Below are positions 12,301 through 23,355 of a stretch of DNA of 52,081 nucleotides, piece by piece. The position numbers were made by a program, and so were the translations under genes. Position 1 is the first letter of the stretch. Every line of letters starts with the position of its first letter. This DNA comes from Micractinium sp. NFX-FRZ. Its lineage: Eukaryota; Chlorophyta; Trebouxiophyceae; Chlorellales; Chlorellaceae. The notes under the pieces are model-generated. The model did not search any database. It worked only from the letters and a program-made list of their open reading frames with translations, and was not told where the DNA came from. Location of the stretch: positions 1 through 52,081 of the forward strand of contig JAPTJF010000443.1 in the NCBI GenBank assembly GCA_029339195.1, read 5' to 3'.

Positions 12301-12790
12301 CTGCGCTCAGCACCTGCTGGTGCATCCTTGCTGCCGAGCGCGGGCGCTGCCGGTGCAGCTCCTGACAAGGTCAGCGTGGAAGCAGGACAGTGCGGGCGGC
12401 GTGCCTGCACTGACGGGCAGCGCACAGCGTTCTTACAAAACCCAGCACCAGCAAGTGATGTGCGAGGCTTTTCGCTCCATGCCAATTGGGTTTTGGCCAA
12501 CCCCTTGCCTGCCTCCCCTTTGCAATGCACAGCTTCCTCTGGCTGATGTGCACTTCTATGTTCACTGCCATAGATGCACGGGCCCTTCAATTGCGCTCCA
12601 TCCCTCCCACCCTCATGCCTGCAGCTATGAGGCCATCCTGCGCATGAAGCGCATCCGGGAGCTGCCCGACAAGGCCGCGCTGGCGGTGTGCGAGAGCGAG
12701 CCTGCGCTGACCCCTGAGCAGCTGGCAGAGATCTGCATCCCGTATGAGCACCCCGCCGACCGGATGTGCGGAGATGTCACGGGGGAGTGA
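3388..12790 (+). CDS. Large polytopic membrane protein, unknown family (24 exons, about 1072 aa)
   Basis: I do not recognise the family. Exons: 3388-3630, 3899-3990, 4151-4250, 4569-4630, 4858-4930, 5149-5215, 5432-5525, 5755-5881, 5985-6318, 6557-6698, 7328-7477, 7630-7753, 8072-8164, 8383-8453, 8790-9023, 9216-9298, 9501-9796, 10292-10442, 10681-10745, 10938-11019, 11170-11250, 11747-11858, 12101-12277, 12625-12790. All junctions keep phase and sum to 1073 codons with the stop. An N-terminal hydrophobic segment (about residues 9-28) may be a signal anchor. Some 12-15 further hydrophobic segments follow, for example AAFVFAAGCVAFWLS (113-127), ILPACIVVVLFWL (207-219), WVAIIFIIFWPMAAFY (about 681-696) and two near 922-955. 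A Gln-rich hydrophilic loop (about 287-440) and a Cys-rich patch in exon 15 (about 595-620) separate membrane blocks. The tail is acidic. A transporter, channel or scaffold role is possible but unproven. Exon 1 end and exon 15 start are the least certain. Confidence 0.8.
8578..8752 (+). repeat. CTGTG/CTGCG pentamer satellite in intron 14 of the membrane-protein gene
   Basis: About 175 bp of imperfect five-base repeats (gctgt, gctgc and variants) lie inside the 8454-8789 intron. Reading frames through it are artefacts of the repeat. Confidence 0.85.
11395..11745 (+). repeat. Pyrimidine-rich minisatellite (ctcccgcct / ctcacctgcc units) in intron 22
   Basis: The intron at 11251-11746 holds about 350 bp of repeated C/T-rich units built on 'cctgccctcccgcctctcc'. 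It is almost purine-free on this strand and ends at the acceptor of the next exon. It acts as a greatly extended polypyrimidine tract. The long proline-rich frames through it are not genes. Confidence 0.85.
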
Positions 12791-14309
12791 GCAGCCCGGC
12801 TGCCTGAGCCGGCCGCGGCGGCGGACCCCCACCGCTGCCAGGTTGCGGCTCACCCGCATCGGCGCACTGCCCTGCCCGATTGCGGCGGAACCCCACCACC
12901 AGACTGGTCACCTGCGGCAGGCCCCCAACAGCAGCTGCCCAGCACCAGCTGCCCAGCTGCAGTGCTGGCTGCAGCAGGCTCCTGCTCAGCGGCGGCTGCT
13001 GCGGGCTCCCAGTGGCGCCGGGTTCGGGCAGGCCTCTGGCGGCACCCTGCCCAGTGGCAGCACTTCGTCGGCTGTGGCAGGCCAGCAGCAGCTGCCCGCC
13101 CAGCATACCGCCCCGTACTTCCACACTGTGCACAATTTGCTTTCCTGCTCTGCTGTCTTCCTGTTTTTTCGTTTGATTTGCACTCTTGCGTGTGCGCGGT
13201 GTGTCCGTTTGCAATGAAACCACGCATAAGACGCAGTCACAGCTGCTGCATCACTCCAGGTGTGCAAATATAGGGGCAAACGATTACAAGTCTCAGTAGT
13301 AGTTTCTGATAGAGAGAAGTTGAGAGAGGCAGATATATAGCACGAAAAGTAAGGATGAGAACAGTGGAGGGTTACTGCAATAGGTGCGGGCACTGCCTGC
13401 GGAAGAGAAGGCGAAAAGAGGAACAGGAAAGAAAGGTAGGAGTCCACGGCGCTCAACCAGGGGAGGTGGATGAAGCGGCGGGAAAGCCGAGGGTTGGGGT
13501 GTGATAGCAGAGCACGATCAAGTGCATGGTGAGGGGTGCACTCCTTTTGGAAGCAATGGCCGGCAGGGAGCAGGGGTAAGAAGGCCACAGTTTGGTAATC
13601 AGGGTGCAGACTCCTTTTGGAAAGTGGTAGGCAGTGGATGGGCGTCAGCGGCCCCTGCGCCAGCGAATCACTGTGCCGAAGAATAGAGGAGAGCGTGCAG
13701 GCCAGGGGTCAGGCTGAAGGCTGCAGTAGGTGCTATTGATAGCGCTGGGCACGCAGGCGCCAGCCAGCTGGAAGGGTGCAGGCGCTGCCAGGAGGGCCGT
13801 GTTGGGAGGGGCACAGGCAGCGAGGGGCAGGCCGCAGGTGAAGGGTGCGCAGGCAGCATCAGACCACTGCTCCAGGGGGCAGGCAGTGCCAGGTCTAATG
13901 CAGGTTCAGGGGCGCTGGCATTGAGGAAGCAGGCACTGCCGCCGCCAGGCAGATGCTGCAGATGGTGGTAGGGCTACCGGGCGAGTCGCTGTCTCTTCGG
14001 CACCCAGGATAGCAGAGCGGGAACTTGCGCACGGGCCAAGTGCTCTTGATGGGGCTGCAGGGGACAAGCGGCACAGGCATAAGTGGGCAGTGCGCTTGCG
14101 GGGTGCATGAAGTACAACTTGCACTCGAGCATGCTAGAAATGATGCTTTACGCAAGGGCACAGGCAGTGTGCAGGTAGGGCAAGCAGGCTCAGCGCCGCG
14201 CGCCGGCGCAGGTGTCCCACGGCCGGTGCAGCAGGCGCACAGGTGGCTCCCCCCCAGCAGCAACGAAAGGAAATGCTCCCTACGCACCTCGCTTGAATCA
14301 AGCATCTCG
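12791..14309. other. Convergent intergenic region; 3' UTR of the membrane-protein gene, no gene called
   Basis: The first few hundred bases should be 3' UTR of the plus-strand gene; no TGTAA was found close to its stop. A short direct repeat (ctccttttggaa) occurs near 13540 and 13611. From 13740 to 14230 the motif 'gcacaggca/ggcaggc' recurs in purine-rich sequence. I see no exon with credible splice sites here. TGTAA occurs on the minus strand at 13283-13287, but it is about 1 kb from the nearest minus-strand stop. Confidence 0.5.
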
Positions 14310-14971
14310 CTAGGAGTCTGCAGTGGCGCCGGAGGGAGTGGGCTTGCTCGTGGCACAAAACCCGCGCATCTCAAAGCCCGCCTTGGGCCACCCCCACTCG
14401 GCAGGGACAGGGTCGGCGAGGGAGAAGGCCGGCTGCGGCGGGGCTCCATCGCCCCACAGCGCCGCGTCGCCCCAGCACACCTCTGCCGGCTCGCAAGTGC
14501 CGTCAGATGCAGGACGGTGTAGCTTCAGGAGCATGGCGCTGCAGGGGGAGGAGGGCATGGTGGTGTGGGGATCAGAGAGGGCCCAGGTAGCCAGCAGTGT
14601 GGTGGGATGTGACAGCAGCAGCACCAAGAAAGGGAAGTTGACAGGACATCCTGCAGCAATACAATCAAGTAAGCAGCGGCAGAAGTTGCCAATCGACGCC
14701 AAGCGGTTAATGCAGCAGGAGACAAGCCAGCGGCACAGCCACATCACTTCCACCGGCACACTCACCGGCGCGCTGTGGCAGGAGTGCCATCCTCAAGGCT
14801 GCCGTGCACTGCCAGCACCACAATCTGGATGCAGATGAAGTCCTGTGGTCAGAAATGGATCGGGAAGGTTGGCATGGGTGGGGATAAGGGATGGTGGTGG
14901 AAGGTCAAGAGGGGCACGTGCCCGCCCATGCTGGCGGCTGCACGTCGGGCGGCGTTCAACACAGCCGCCAT
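14310..14971 (-). CDS. Small three-exon protein with mitochondrial-like N-terminus, unknown
   Basis: Not recognised. Minus-strand exons are 14971-14918, 14842-14766 and 14538-14310. Introns use GTGCCC..CAG and GTGAGT..CAG, and the phase (0, then 2) is kept, giving 119 residues. The N-terminus MAAVLNAARRAAASMGGH is Arg/Ala-rich and lacks acidic residues, as mitochondrial presequences do. A hydrophobic stretch ICIQIVVLAV follows (about 21-30). The C-terminal half is Trp- and Pro-rich with two Cys (about 60 and 66, then CWGDAALWGDG) and reads as ordinary folded protein. By composition and size it could be a small organellar subunit or assembly factor; that is inference only. It is convergent with the membrane-protein gene and lies just downstream of the Gln-rich gene on the same strand. 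Confidence 0.6.
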
Positions 14972-15170
14972 GACGAGACCAACACAGCGAGCAGCAGATG
15001 CTCACAGCAACCAGCTGTCCACATCAGGATGTGCTGGCCGTCACAGATGCCACTGTCTGCCCACCACAGGTTGGTAACTGCTGCCTCAATGAGTACTTGC
15101 TTGCCCAGCCACTAAGATTCTGGATCCCGCCGGCTCCTCCTCCTGCACTCAACCCCACGCCACACGGTCC

Positions 15171-17115
15171 CTAACTTGCCTGCTGCTCCAGCCACACCGC
15201 CTGATCCTCGAAGCCGTGCTCGCGTGCGTATGCCACTGCGTTCTCGTGCCACTCCTTGGACAGCGCAGCACTGGGGCCAGTGCACAGAGCAAAGACGTGG
15301 CGCAGGGACTGCCGCACGCTGGCATATTGCATGGCGCCCACGTTGGCGGCGTGCTGCACGAGCTTGTTCTTGTCGCCATTGGGCGGGCGGGCCACAAAGG
15401 CAAAGGGGACGCCGTCGGGCCCCTCAGTGCCACACAGGCAGACGTCCACCGCAGTGTGCAGGCCGGCGAGCAGGCTGCCTGTGGCTTGCCAAATGCCATG
15501 GTCAGCCTGCTCACCCGGCAGGTCAGCATCAAAGATGGGGACCCACTGCAGGAGGGAGGGGCCGGGGACGCGTGGTGGCATGAATTGGCATCCACTTGGT
15601 GCAGTGGGACGACGGGCTGGCTGACAGCAGACGTGGTGGGCAACAGAGCAAGAGTGCTTTGCTGTGCTGTGTGTGCCACGAGTTCAACTGTGGCGGGCAC
15701 ACGTGTTGCCCTCACAGCAAGCAACCACAGCACAGCACACACCCCAGCAACAGAAAGCAGCAAATGAGCTGATACATTGCCGACGCTGGCCACTCACCAC
15801 AGGCGTCCCACTACAGAGATACAGCACTCAAACCAATGCGCCTCACAACAGGGGTACATGAGCACTCGCACAACGCCTGGCAAGATTGACCCTGCACCAG
15901 TCCTGGACACACTGTACTGCTCAAGCAGGCTCACCACGTTCTCGCGGAACGCAGTCTTCGAGGGCAGCGCCAGGCGGTCGGTGCGGCCCCAGCGCAGCAT
16001 CGTGTCGCGCATCAGGGTGGTGTTGGCGCTGTCGCTCTTCACCACGAGCTCATTGATGTTCAGGTGCGCCTGCCCGTGCTGCAGAGTCAGGGGAGCAGGA
16101 GCAGAGGAAAGGGGGAGGTTTGACCCAACGCTGGGGAGTGGGGAGGGAACTGCAGATCTGCGGGTAGAAGCTGTACGAGAGGATGTGCTGTGAGCACGCA
16201 CTGCCAGGTGCCAACAGCTAAGCATTGCAGAGAGCCCAGCTGTTCTTGTCACTAGAAGCCCCAACAACTTGCCATGAATGTGTCATAGAAGTCCGGCATG
16301 CCCGCCGCCTGCTGGGTGGACAGCAAGGTAGTCGGATGGTGAGTGCAAGGGGCGCGGTAGGCCAGCCTGAGGTATCAACCGCATGCTAGATTGGTGAACA
16401 GCATGGGGGCACCACACACAACATCGCATACATGAAGCACCATACAACACAACTGGCCACTAAACAAGCAAGCAGGTGCGGCACAGGACGCGCTCGATGA
16501 TGCCCCCTCCCTACGTCACCTGGCACGGCTTCAGACGGCCCAGTCCGCTCTTGTTGCCGCGATTCAGGTCGGAGTACGGGATGCACAGCATGCGGCCACC
16601 GTGCAGCAGCATCCCACCGATGCAGGGCGTGCCAGGCGACAGCAGCACAGGTGTGGGGCTGCCAGCGGCCATCGCTGCACCCTCTGGCTGCCAAGCTGTG
16701 AGGTAGATGCGGGTCACTGCAGGGGGTGCCGGCGCAGGCGCAATGCTGTGCCCAGGCGCACTAGTGAGGCCGCCGGTGGTACTGGTGATGCGCACAGCCT
16801 TGCTAGGGGCAGTGTTCCTGCTGCTGCTGCTGGCGCCACCCTGGCGGCGGAAGCGGCCGGTTTGCGATGCTGTTGCAGCCGTTGCTGCTGCTGGCGTTGC
16901 AGCTGGCCCCTGGCTCTGTGTCTGTTGCAGCCTGCTGTGCCGCCTGGTCTCCACGCCGTTCGTGGCTGCTCCGCTGCTCCTGGAGATGCGAGTGCAGACA
17001 TCTATGCCTTCTGACTCATTCGGAAGGCCAAGATACTCTTCACCACCATCCATCTCCGCAGCCGCTCCACCATTCTCCCAAGCTGCAGCTGGCCCTGCCC
17101 ACAACATGGGCGAAC

Positions 17116-17147
<32 letters not shown>

Positions 17148-17327
17148 GCCCTCAAGGCCATTAATTCTGCCTGCAGCTCTGCTATCTTTGCCTGCTGCGC
17201 TGACTGTAACTGGGCACCCTCCAGGTCCAGCTGGTGCCCCGCCACCTGCACGCCGTCAACGTCCCAACAGAGGCTGTCAGCTGCACCTGCAGACTGTTGC
17301 ACCTGCTGCCGCTGTGGGGATACGTGC

Positions 17328-17363
<36 letters not shown>

Positions 17364-19195
17364 GGCGGCGGCCAGTGCTGAGGGAGGGCCGGCAGCAGTG
17401 GCTTGGCATGAGGAGGTTGCGTGTGGGGGGGCTGGAGCAGCTCCATCGAGCCGCCTTGAAACAGTGAGAGCGCCCCCAACTCTTTGTCCAGGCGCAGCTG
17501 CTGCTGTTGCTGCAGCGGCAGGCGGCGTTGCTGCTGTTGCTGCGGCGGCAGGAGTCGCTGCAGCTGTTGCTGCGGCGGCTGGACTGGCTGGACTGGCTGC
17601 CATGGCCGCGGAAGCACCACGGGTTGTGGAGGCGCATCGTGCAACAGCACGTGTGGCGGTGACAGCAAGGACTGCCCTGAGGGTGCGCTCCACCCGCGCA
17701 CTGCTGCCCCCGACGTGGACCGCAGCTGCCCGCGTGCTGCTGCCCCCTCTGTGAACCTTGGCTGACTGTGCGCTGCTACGTGGGCAACCACGTTGAGTGC
17801 TGCGGCGGCGGCGCTGGCCAGGCTCGAAACCTGCAGGCAAGAGCGGTTGAGGGAGGTCAGCAGTCAGTGTGCGGGCACCATGATCCACTGGTGCAGCGGG
17901 TCAGGTTCCCACTGCTCAGCAGGCAGACCATCCCCAGTGTCGCATGTTCTTTGCCTCCTGCTATCCCATTAACAACTTCCCACCTGTGGCGCCTGCGTGT
18001 GCATCCCCAAGTCCCTTGAGTCCTGCGCTTGGGTGGCGTGCGGGTGGGGGTGGGCAGATGGGCAGGAAGGTGAGAGCTATGGCCTTGCAGTTGGGGAGAT
18101 AGGTGGGCAAAGCTCAAGCAACCTGCACAAACATTGCTCCTGCCCCAGCAGCTGCAGAGGCAGCTGGCTTGCAGCTGAGACTGACCATGGTGAAGGCATT
18201 TTGCGCGGCCTGGAACCCCCACTGCTGCTGCGCGTGCTGCTGCCGGCGCTGCTCGCGCTCCTGGTGCCGCTGCTGACGCCGCTCCTGCAGCCGCCGTGAG
18301 GTGTCTCTCACGTCAGCATCTGCCGCCTGGCCCTCATTTTGGCTATGGGTGCTGCGCCGGGGCCACCATGCATCCAAGGAGTGGCCGTCATCTGCGGAAT
18401 GGTCAACAAAAGCCCGCCCCCATGCTGCTGCTGCTGCTGCCGATGAGCCCTGCTGCTCCAGCTCCTCGGCCTGCTGCACCATGCGAGGGCCCCTGTTGCA
18501 CCGCGCAACCGTGACAGGGTCATCTGGGGGCGGTCGCGGCTGCCGCTGGAGGCTGGCAGCGCTGCTGCGCAGGTCAGAGTTGAGCGCGGCTCGCGCCGCG
18601 ATGGGCGGGCCCAGCAGCTGCGGTGCAGAAAGGTGGTAGTGCAAGAAATGAGGAGGAGCAGCATTTGACATACCAACAGCAAGACAAAAATATTTGGTCC
18701 CTGTTCTGCAAGCTTGCAAAGCTGCCGATAGAGACTCTTTACAGGCACCACCTGCCGCTCCGCCGCACCGCCCTCCACCCACCAGCACCCACCTGAGCAG
18801 ATGCGCCCTGTGCTGCTCGCTCGCGAACACGCGTCCCAGGGTTGAAGGCCACTTCGCCCGACCCCTCATCCCCAGCCACCTGCTCCAAGGGCTGCATAGG
18901 CGGGGAAAAAAAACAAGTTGCTTGCCCACCGGTAGCGGCCGCTAGCGGCGCCGCCAGCACTGGCATCCTCAGCCGCCGGGCCAGCGACCCACCTGCCGAG
19001 GCTCCTCAGTGAGCCCATCAGCCTGGCCAGTCGCGTTCTCCTGCGGGACAGACAGAAAGGTAGTCGCAATTAGACATCTCTCTCGACAGCGGGTTGCTTT
19101 GACAATGGAGACATTCAATCATTCAACGGCTTCAGCACAACTCTAATCGCCTTGCTTGCTCCAGCCGCAAGGGCGGCATACACGCGCGCGCCCAT
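15171..19195 (-). CDS. Gln-rich protein with conserved-looking C-terminal region, unknown (8 exons, about 842 aa)
   Basis: Not recognised. Exons (minus): 19195-about 19140, 19040-18993, 18891-18793, 18617-18186, 17830-16520, 16311-16273, 16078-15911, 15545-15171. All junctions after exon 1 are phase 0. Exon 1 (MGARVYAALAAGASKAIR) is the weakest part because its donor is poor. Exon 4 carries an Arg/Gln/Glu-rich stretch likely to form a coiled coil (RRLQERRQQRHQEREQRRQQ). The 437-codon exon 5 is low complexity with several polyGln runs (CTG runs on the plus strand near 17120 and 17330) and a Leu/Gln heptad-like segment between them. The last 200 residues are compositionally normal (AGMPDFYDTF, NINELVVKSD, LRWGRTDRLALPSK, WVPIFDADLPGEQ) and end in EDQAVWLEQQAS. 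Intron 6 begins with GC (ATG|GCAAGT); no in-phase GT alternative exists. Head-to-head with the 19415 gene. Confidence 0.65.
17119..17363 (-). repeat. CAG/CTG triplet runs encoding polyglutamine
   Basis: Two uninterrupted CTG runs on the plus strand (near 17119-17145 and 17326-17361) encode glutamine tracts of about 9-12 residues in the minus-strand gene. Impure CTG/TTG triplets continue to about 17580. Such tracts commonly vary in length between strains. Confidence 0.85.
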
Positions 19196-19414
19196 GCCGG
19201 CCAGCGGCAATCCTTTTTCCGTGTCGTGACCAGGCAGCTGTAAACTGGCAGACATATGTATACAGGTGTATATTGAGGAGGGCGGTTGAGGACACCTTTC
19301 TTGTTTTCGCGCCCTGCATGAGGTCCGCAGTCAACTGAGTTGCGTCAAGTGAGCACTTTCTGCTGTCCTCTTTCATCCATTACTAGTACCTGCGCAAGCC
19401 AAACAACCGAGACA
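19196..19414. promoter_or_regulatory. Divergent promoter region between the Gln-rich gene and paralogue 1
   Basis: About 220 bp separate the predicted starts of two head-to-head genes, so both promoters must lie in or around it unless the exon 1 call of the minus-strand gene is wrong. It is AT-richer than the flanking exons (an atatgtatacaggtgtatatt stretch at 19254-19274). No motif can be assigned with confidence. Confidence 0.45.
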
Positions 19415-21707
19415 ATGGCGGCTGTGTATGGTGGAACCGCCAACCACCAGCTGGCCCTGCGGGCCGCCGATTACAGCTCTCAGACCGCACAAGAGCTGCG
19501 GGTGAGGCTCTGCGGGGGATGGGCAACCCGCGCCGCTGCCGCCGCCACTGCCGTCGCCAGCTGCGCCCGACGCTCTCCCGTTCCTGCGCCCTGCCAGCCC
19601 ATCGCTTCTGTGCCCTCGGCGTGCCTTGGCAGCACCCACATACGGATGCACTCATCTTGCAACACACCTGTCCCTTTGCCTGCAGACAGCGGCCAGCTGG
19701 GCTGCGGAGCTGGCGCAGCAGGCAGAATGCAGCACCCACCCGGTGGCGCAGAGCGGCGCCCAGTCGCTGCGCTGCCTGTCCACCGCATACTGCGACCTGA
19801 TCGACCTCGACACCCCCTTCGGCCTGGCCGCCGCCTTCCGTGGCTCTCAAGCAATGAGCTCTTTCCGGAACTGCCCCAGCTTTGACACGGCGCAGGCAGT
19901 GGATGATGTGGGAGACGAGGTGGACGCTGTGGCCTGCTGGGATGGCCACATGTGGCTGTCGCTGGAAGCTGTGCTGCCTTCGCAGAGCTTTATCCACCTC
20001 TCCTTCCTGCAAGCGCACATCACGGGAGTGGAGAAGAGCGGCCACTCCGGAGGGCCATCTGAGCTGGCGCGCGCACAGACTGTGCAGCGCACGCTGCGGG
20101 CAGACGCGGAGCTGAACGTGCGCGGCTGGACCACCACTCTCTGCAGCTTCAGCTGTAAGTGAGGGTAGGGTACATGGGAATGAAAGAAAAATCCAGGGAT
20201 GAATGTTGGGGCAAGGGGTGCAGCAAGGGCAGCCTTGCACGCAATGCAGCCAGCGAAGACCCCAACCGCAAGCATCTTCCCCCTTCCCTGTTGCATCCCC
20301 TTCCTGCCGACTGGGATGCGAGCAACGTGAGATTCATCGCCTAATGTACCCGTCCATTACTGACACTGCCTCCTTCTTGCACCTTATCCCTTTGCTCCCC
20401 GCAGACTGGGCCGTGGAGAACGTGGCGTGCGACGTGACCGCGCTGCACAAGTTCTGCACCAAGGTGGAGGACGCAATGCAGAAGCGCTGGCAGCCCTCTC
20501 AGCTGGTCAACTTCATCATCGAGTCAAAGTACCTGCCGGCAAGTGGGCCCTGGGGAAGTGCTTGCATGAGGGCTGCCTTGCAGAGTCAGGGTTACTGGTT
20601 GGGCAGCGTGCCACCTCGGATGAAGTATGTGAGCGTTGCTGGCAGCCTGCCAATATTGCCAAGTGGCTGAACTGTGAGATGGTCTCTTGCGCACACACGC
20701 ACACGCACACGCACACGCACACGCACACGCACACGCACACGCACAATGCCTGCCCTTGGACTTTCCTGCTCTGCAGGCGGTGTATCTTGCTGTAGGCGCG
20801 GCCATCCGCGTGCCCATGAAGGACCTGCTGCGGCGTGCCGGCCGCCTGCTGCACTACCCCCAGTACCTGGCGCCCTCCTTCTGTGATGCTGTGCGCGCCA
20901 TCTACAACAACCTGGACGCGATGTGCGTCACCATCCAGCTGTCCAAGGAGATGGGCACCGTTGCCGCAGAGCTCGGCATCGCGGCAAAACTGACGAACAA
21001 GTGTGAGTAATGGTGCAGGCGGCAGGAGTGGGGTGGCGGGGCCTTGCTGAAAACTGGGGCGGGTCGGCAGGGCCATGCTTCCTGGCTGCATTCCACACTT
21101 AGTGAGTGCATCAATGCACACGTCTGCCACTGCGTGTCCTTGCTCCCATTCGCTGGACCTGTTTGTCTGCCCATGCCACCCCCCGTGCAGACGACGTGCT
21201 GACGCTGGAGTACCTGGAGCGGGCGGTCAGCTGGGTGGCGGAGGGGCTGGCGCCCGCCGTGCCTGCCCTGGGCCTCAGCAGCCGGGCGGCCAGCAGCGTG
21301 CTGCGTGGCGAGGCCAAGTCGCAGGTGGCGGGGGCGGAGCAGCAGCGGCTGCAGGACGCGGCCACCGCTGCGCTCACGACCCGGGACGACATGCAGTGGC
21401 TCAAGGAGAACCTGCAAGCCTTTCTCTCACAGAACCGTGGCGCCGCCACGCCGGAGGCCAGGTGCGAGGGCTGGGCGCCCCGCCGGGGCGCAGCACTGGG
21501 TTGCAGGCCAGCAGATTGCATCAAGAAGGCATGCCCTTGCTGCTGCTGCTGCTGCTGCTGCATCTTCTTGATACAGCACCACCTCCTCAGTGCACGACGT
21601 GTCCAGGTTACCTGCTGCCCGTCCCCTCACCCCTGTGACATCTTCCCTCCCCTCCCCGCAGCCCCGCACGCAAGGAGACAGCGCCCCGGCTGGGCTTCAA
21701 TCAGTAG
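19415..21707 (+). CDS. Tandem paralogue 1 of an unrecognised family (6 exons, 410 aa)
   Basis: Not recognised; no membrane segment and no catalytic motif I know. Exons 19415-19501, 19686-20154, 20405-20538, 20777-21002, 21191-21461, 21662-21707 keep phase and give 411 codons with the stop. The protein is mostly helical in character: an Ala-rich N-terminus (MAAVYGGTANHQLALRAADY), then a conserved centre (CWDGHMWLSLEAVLPSQ, FIHLSFLQAHI). A region YLAVGAAIRVPMKDLLRRAG follows, then a C-terminal block with YLERAVSWVAEGLAP, AGAEQQRLQ and a final RLGFNQ. The gene at 25232 encodes a homologue with the same exon phases, and exon 2 is 469 nt in both. Intron 3 begins with GC (CCG|GCAAGT); the only GT nearby would break the frame. 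The 3' flank carries repeated hairpins. Confidence 0.8.
20693..20744 (+). repeat. ACACGC hexamer microsatellite in intron 3 of paralogue 1
   Basis: About nine copies of acacgc lie in the 20539-20776 intron, close to the acceptor. Paralogue 2 has no such tract at the matching intron, so it expanded after duplication. Confidence 0.9.
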
Positions 21708-21977
21708 CTGCCCTGCCGGCCGCACATGATCGCTGCCCAGGGGCTCCTGCCTGCCCGCCAGCCGCCTGTTTGGAGCCGCCCCTCCCACGCTGCCTTCTTG
21801 GCCACCCTGCCGGCCGCTGCCTGCCCAGCGCCGCCTGGACCGACCGGGAGGCGTGCGCAGCGGCTGCCTGCCCCGTGCACTGCATGGATCGCCCGTAGGA
21901 GCTGCGCGCGATGGGCCTGCCCCGCGCGCCGTGCGCCACTACCAGCAACTTTTTCAGGGGCATCCCCTGCACTCTGC

Positions 21978-22215
21978 CAGCACCATCCAGAAGGAGTGCT
22001 GAGCCTTGACACGACATTATGTGTCCTCATTGCCATGCCAAGCCAAGCCACACCCTTGCCTTCTTCCGCTGCCAGCACTGCCAGAAGGAGTGCTGAGCCT
22101 CACACCACAGTATATCCATGCCATGTACCACCCCAAGCTACGTTTCCTTGTCTTCTGCTCCCACCGCCGGCCAGCACCTTCCAGAAGGGAGTGCAGCCAA
22201 CAGCATCTCACCCTT
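21978..22215 (+). repeat. Repeated 3'-flank unit with short hairpins downstream of paralogue 1
   Basis: A unit of about 95-100 bp recurs three times, each around a core ending CCAGAAGGAGTGCTGAGCC or a decayed form (near 21978, 22073 and 22174). In the middle unit CAGCACT (22073-22079) and AGTGCTG (22089-22095) form a perfect 7-bp stem with a 9-base loop. The first unit has one mismatch and the third has lost the stem. The same hairpin occurs at 27920-27942 downstream of paralogue 2. It lies in the probable 3' UTR or just past it. Confidence 0.65.
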
Positions 22216-22435
22216 AACTCGCTCATGTGCCACGCAAACCCAAACCCTCTCCTTCTCTGTGCAGTTTCACCCTCAAACATATGCTTCCCTTGGTGCCGCC
22301 CTACACAAGCCCCTAAGTGCCCTATAACGTTATCCTGATTCCTGTATTGTTTGCTAACACCGCCTGTTGGCATCCCACATGCCACTGCCGCTGGACTCAC
22401 ACTGTGGCACCCCGGTCCTGTCAGCTTGTCACCCG

Positions 22436-23355
22436 TTACAACCCATTCTTTCCGCTCTCCTCAAATGCCCATGGGCGCGAACCCTGCCGCCCCGGTTTGC
22501 CTTGAGCTTGATTTTGACTGCTGTTGCAGCTAATGTATCTGATGTTACAAGTGAAGCTGCTGCTGAGGAACAGGGTGCGCCGCAGGAGTAAGCGGGAGGC
22601 CCCGCAGCTGTCGCGCGGCCGCGCACACAGCGGCAGCCCCACCACCACCTGTGTCACCTGCCGGCACGCGGTAGAAACTACTGGTACCTGCCAGGTCAGC
22701 TGGACCCAGGATCTGCTGGCACGCTGCTCGGCCCTGCAGACAGGCAGGCTGGGTGACGGAGAACGGTGCAGAGGGAAGAAGTTGGGACGCGCCCTGCCGC
22801 CGCACGCTGCTACACGCCGCAGCATTGCCTTGCCCGGGTACCTGCTCTGCCTAGCAGCATCTTCTGCCACACACACCGCGGGCTGGCAGGCTGGCACACG
22901 ACAGTCAATAGGTGGCACCTCACCTGGCAGCAGCTGCTTGCAGGAAGCGGCGGCGGGAGGCCAGCTCATGCTGGCGCAGCAGGTACCAGGGGGCAACGTA
23001 GCTGAGCAGCAGCTGGCGGAGAAGCAGCACGGCATGGCATGTGGGGGTGTGCTGGGCTGCGCAGGGCAGGCCGGGCAGCTGTGCTGGAGGTGCGTGGGGT
23101 GCGCCTCTAGGCACTGCAGCCGCCGCCGCCGCCGCCGCCGTCAGCCACGGTGCTGGCAGGTACTTAGAGGGCAACGTGGCAGCGCCGCTGCCGCCATGCC
23201 AGGCGCATGCAGCACTGTGCGACTCAACCGTTTGGCGGCAGCCGCCAGCCCAATGAGGAGGGAAGCTCTGCTGACAGTGTCTCGCAGCGCCGGCTGTCGA
23301 AGCGAGCGACCACCGCCAGGCAGACGGCGCACAGCACCACGAGGCGCGCACCCAT
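22436..23355 (-). CDS. Small two-TM membrane protein model, possibly the 3' part of a larger gene
   Basis: Not recognised. Four minus-strand exons, 23355-23229, 23056-22924, 22733-22688 and 22657-22436, join in phase to about 175 residues. The first exon starts MGARLVVLCAVCLAVVARF (hydrophobic, a TM or signal anchor). The second holds HAVLLLRQLLLSYVAPWYLL (TM) followed by a basic stretch QHELASRRRFLQAAAARA. The tail is Cys- and Arg-rich and less convincing. A good acceptor (gccgcttgcag) lies just upstream of the first ATG, so this could be the end of a longer gene whose 5' exons I could not find. The last exon overlaps sequence repeated downstream of paralogue 2 (28320-28420), where the rest of the gene is absent. 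It may be functional or a relic. Confidence 0.4.

Noticed and set aside
13730..13924. Gly/Ala-rich plus-strand frame
   Set aside because: It comes from the recurrent 'gcaggc' motif, with no splice sites or protein-like composition.
14323..14838. 171-codon plus-strand frame
   Set aside because: The minus strand here has a phase-consistent spliced model with good donors and acceptors; the plus frame is its shadow.
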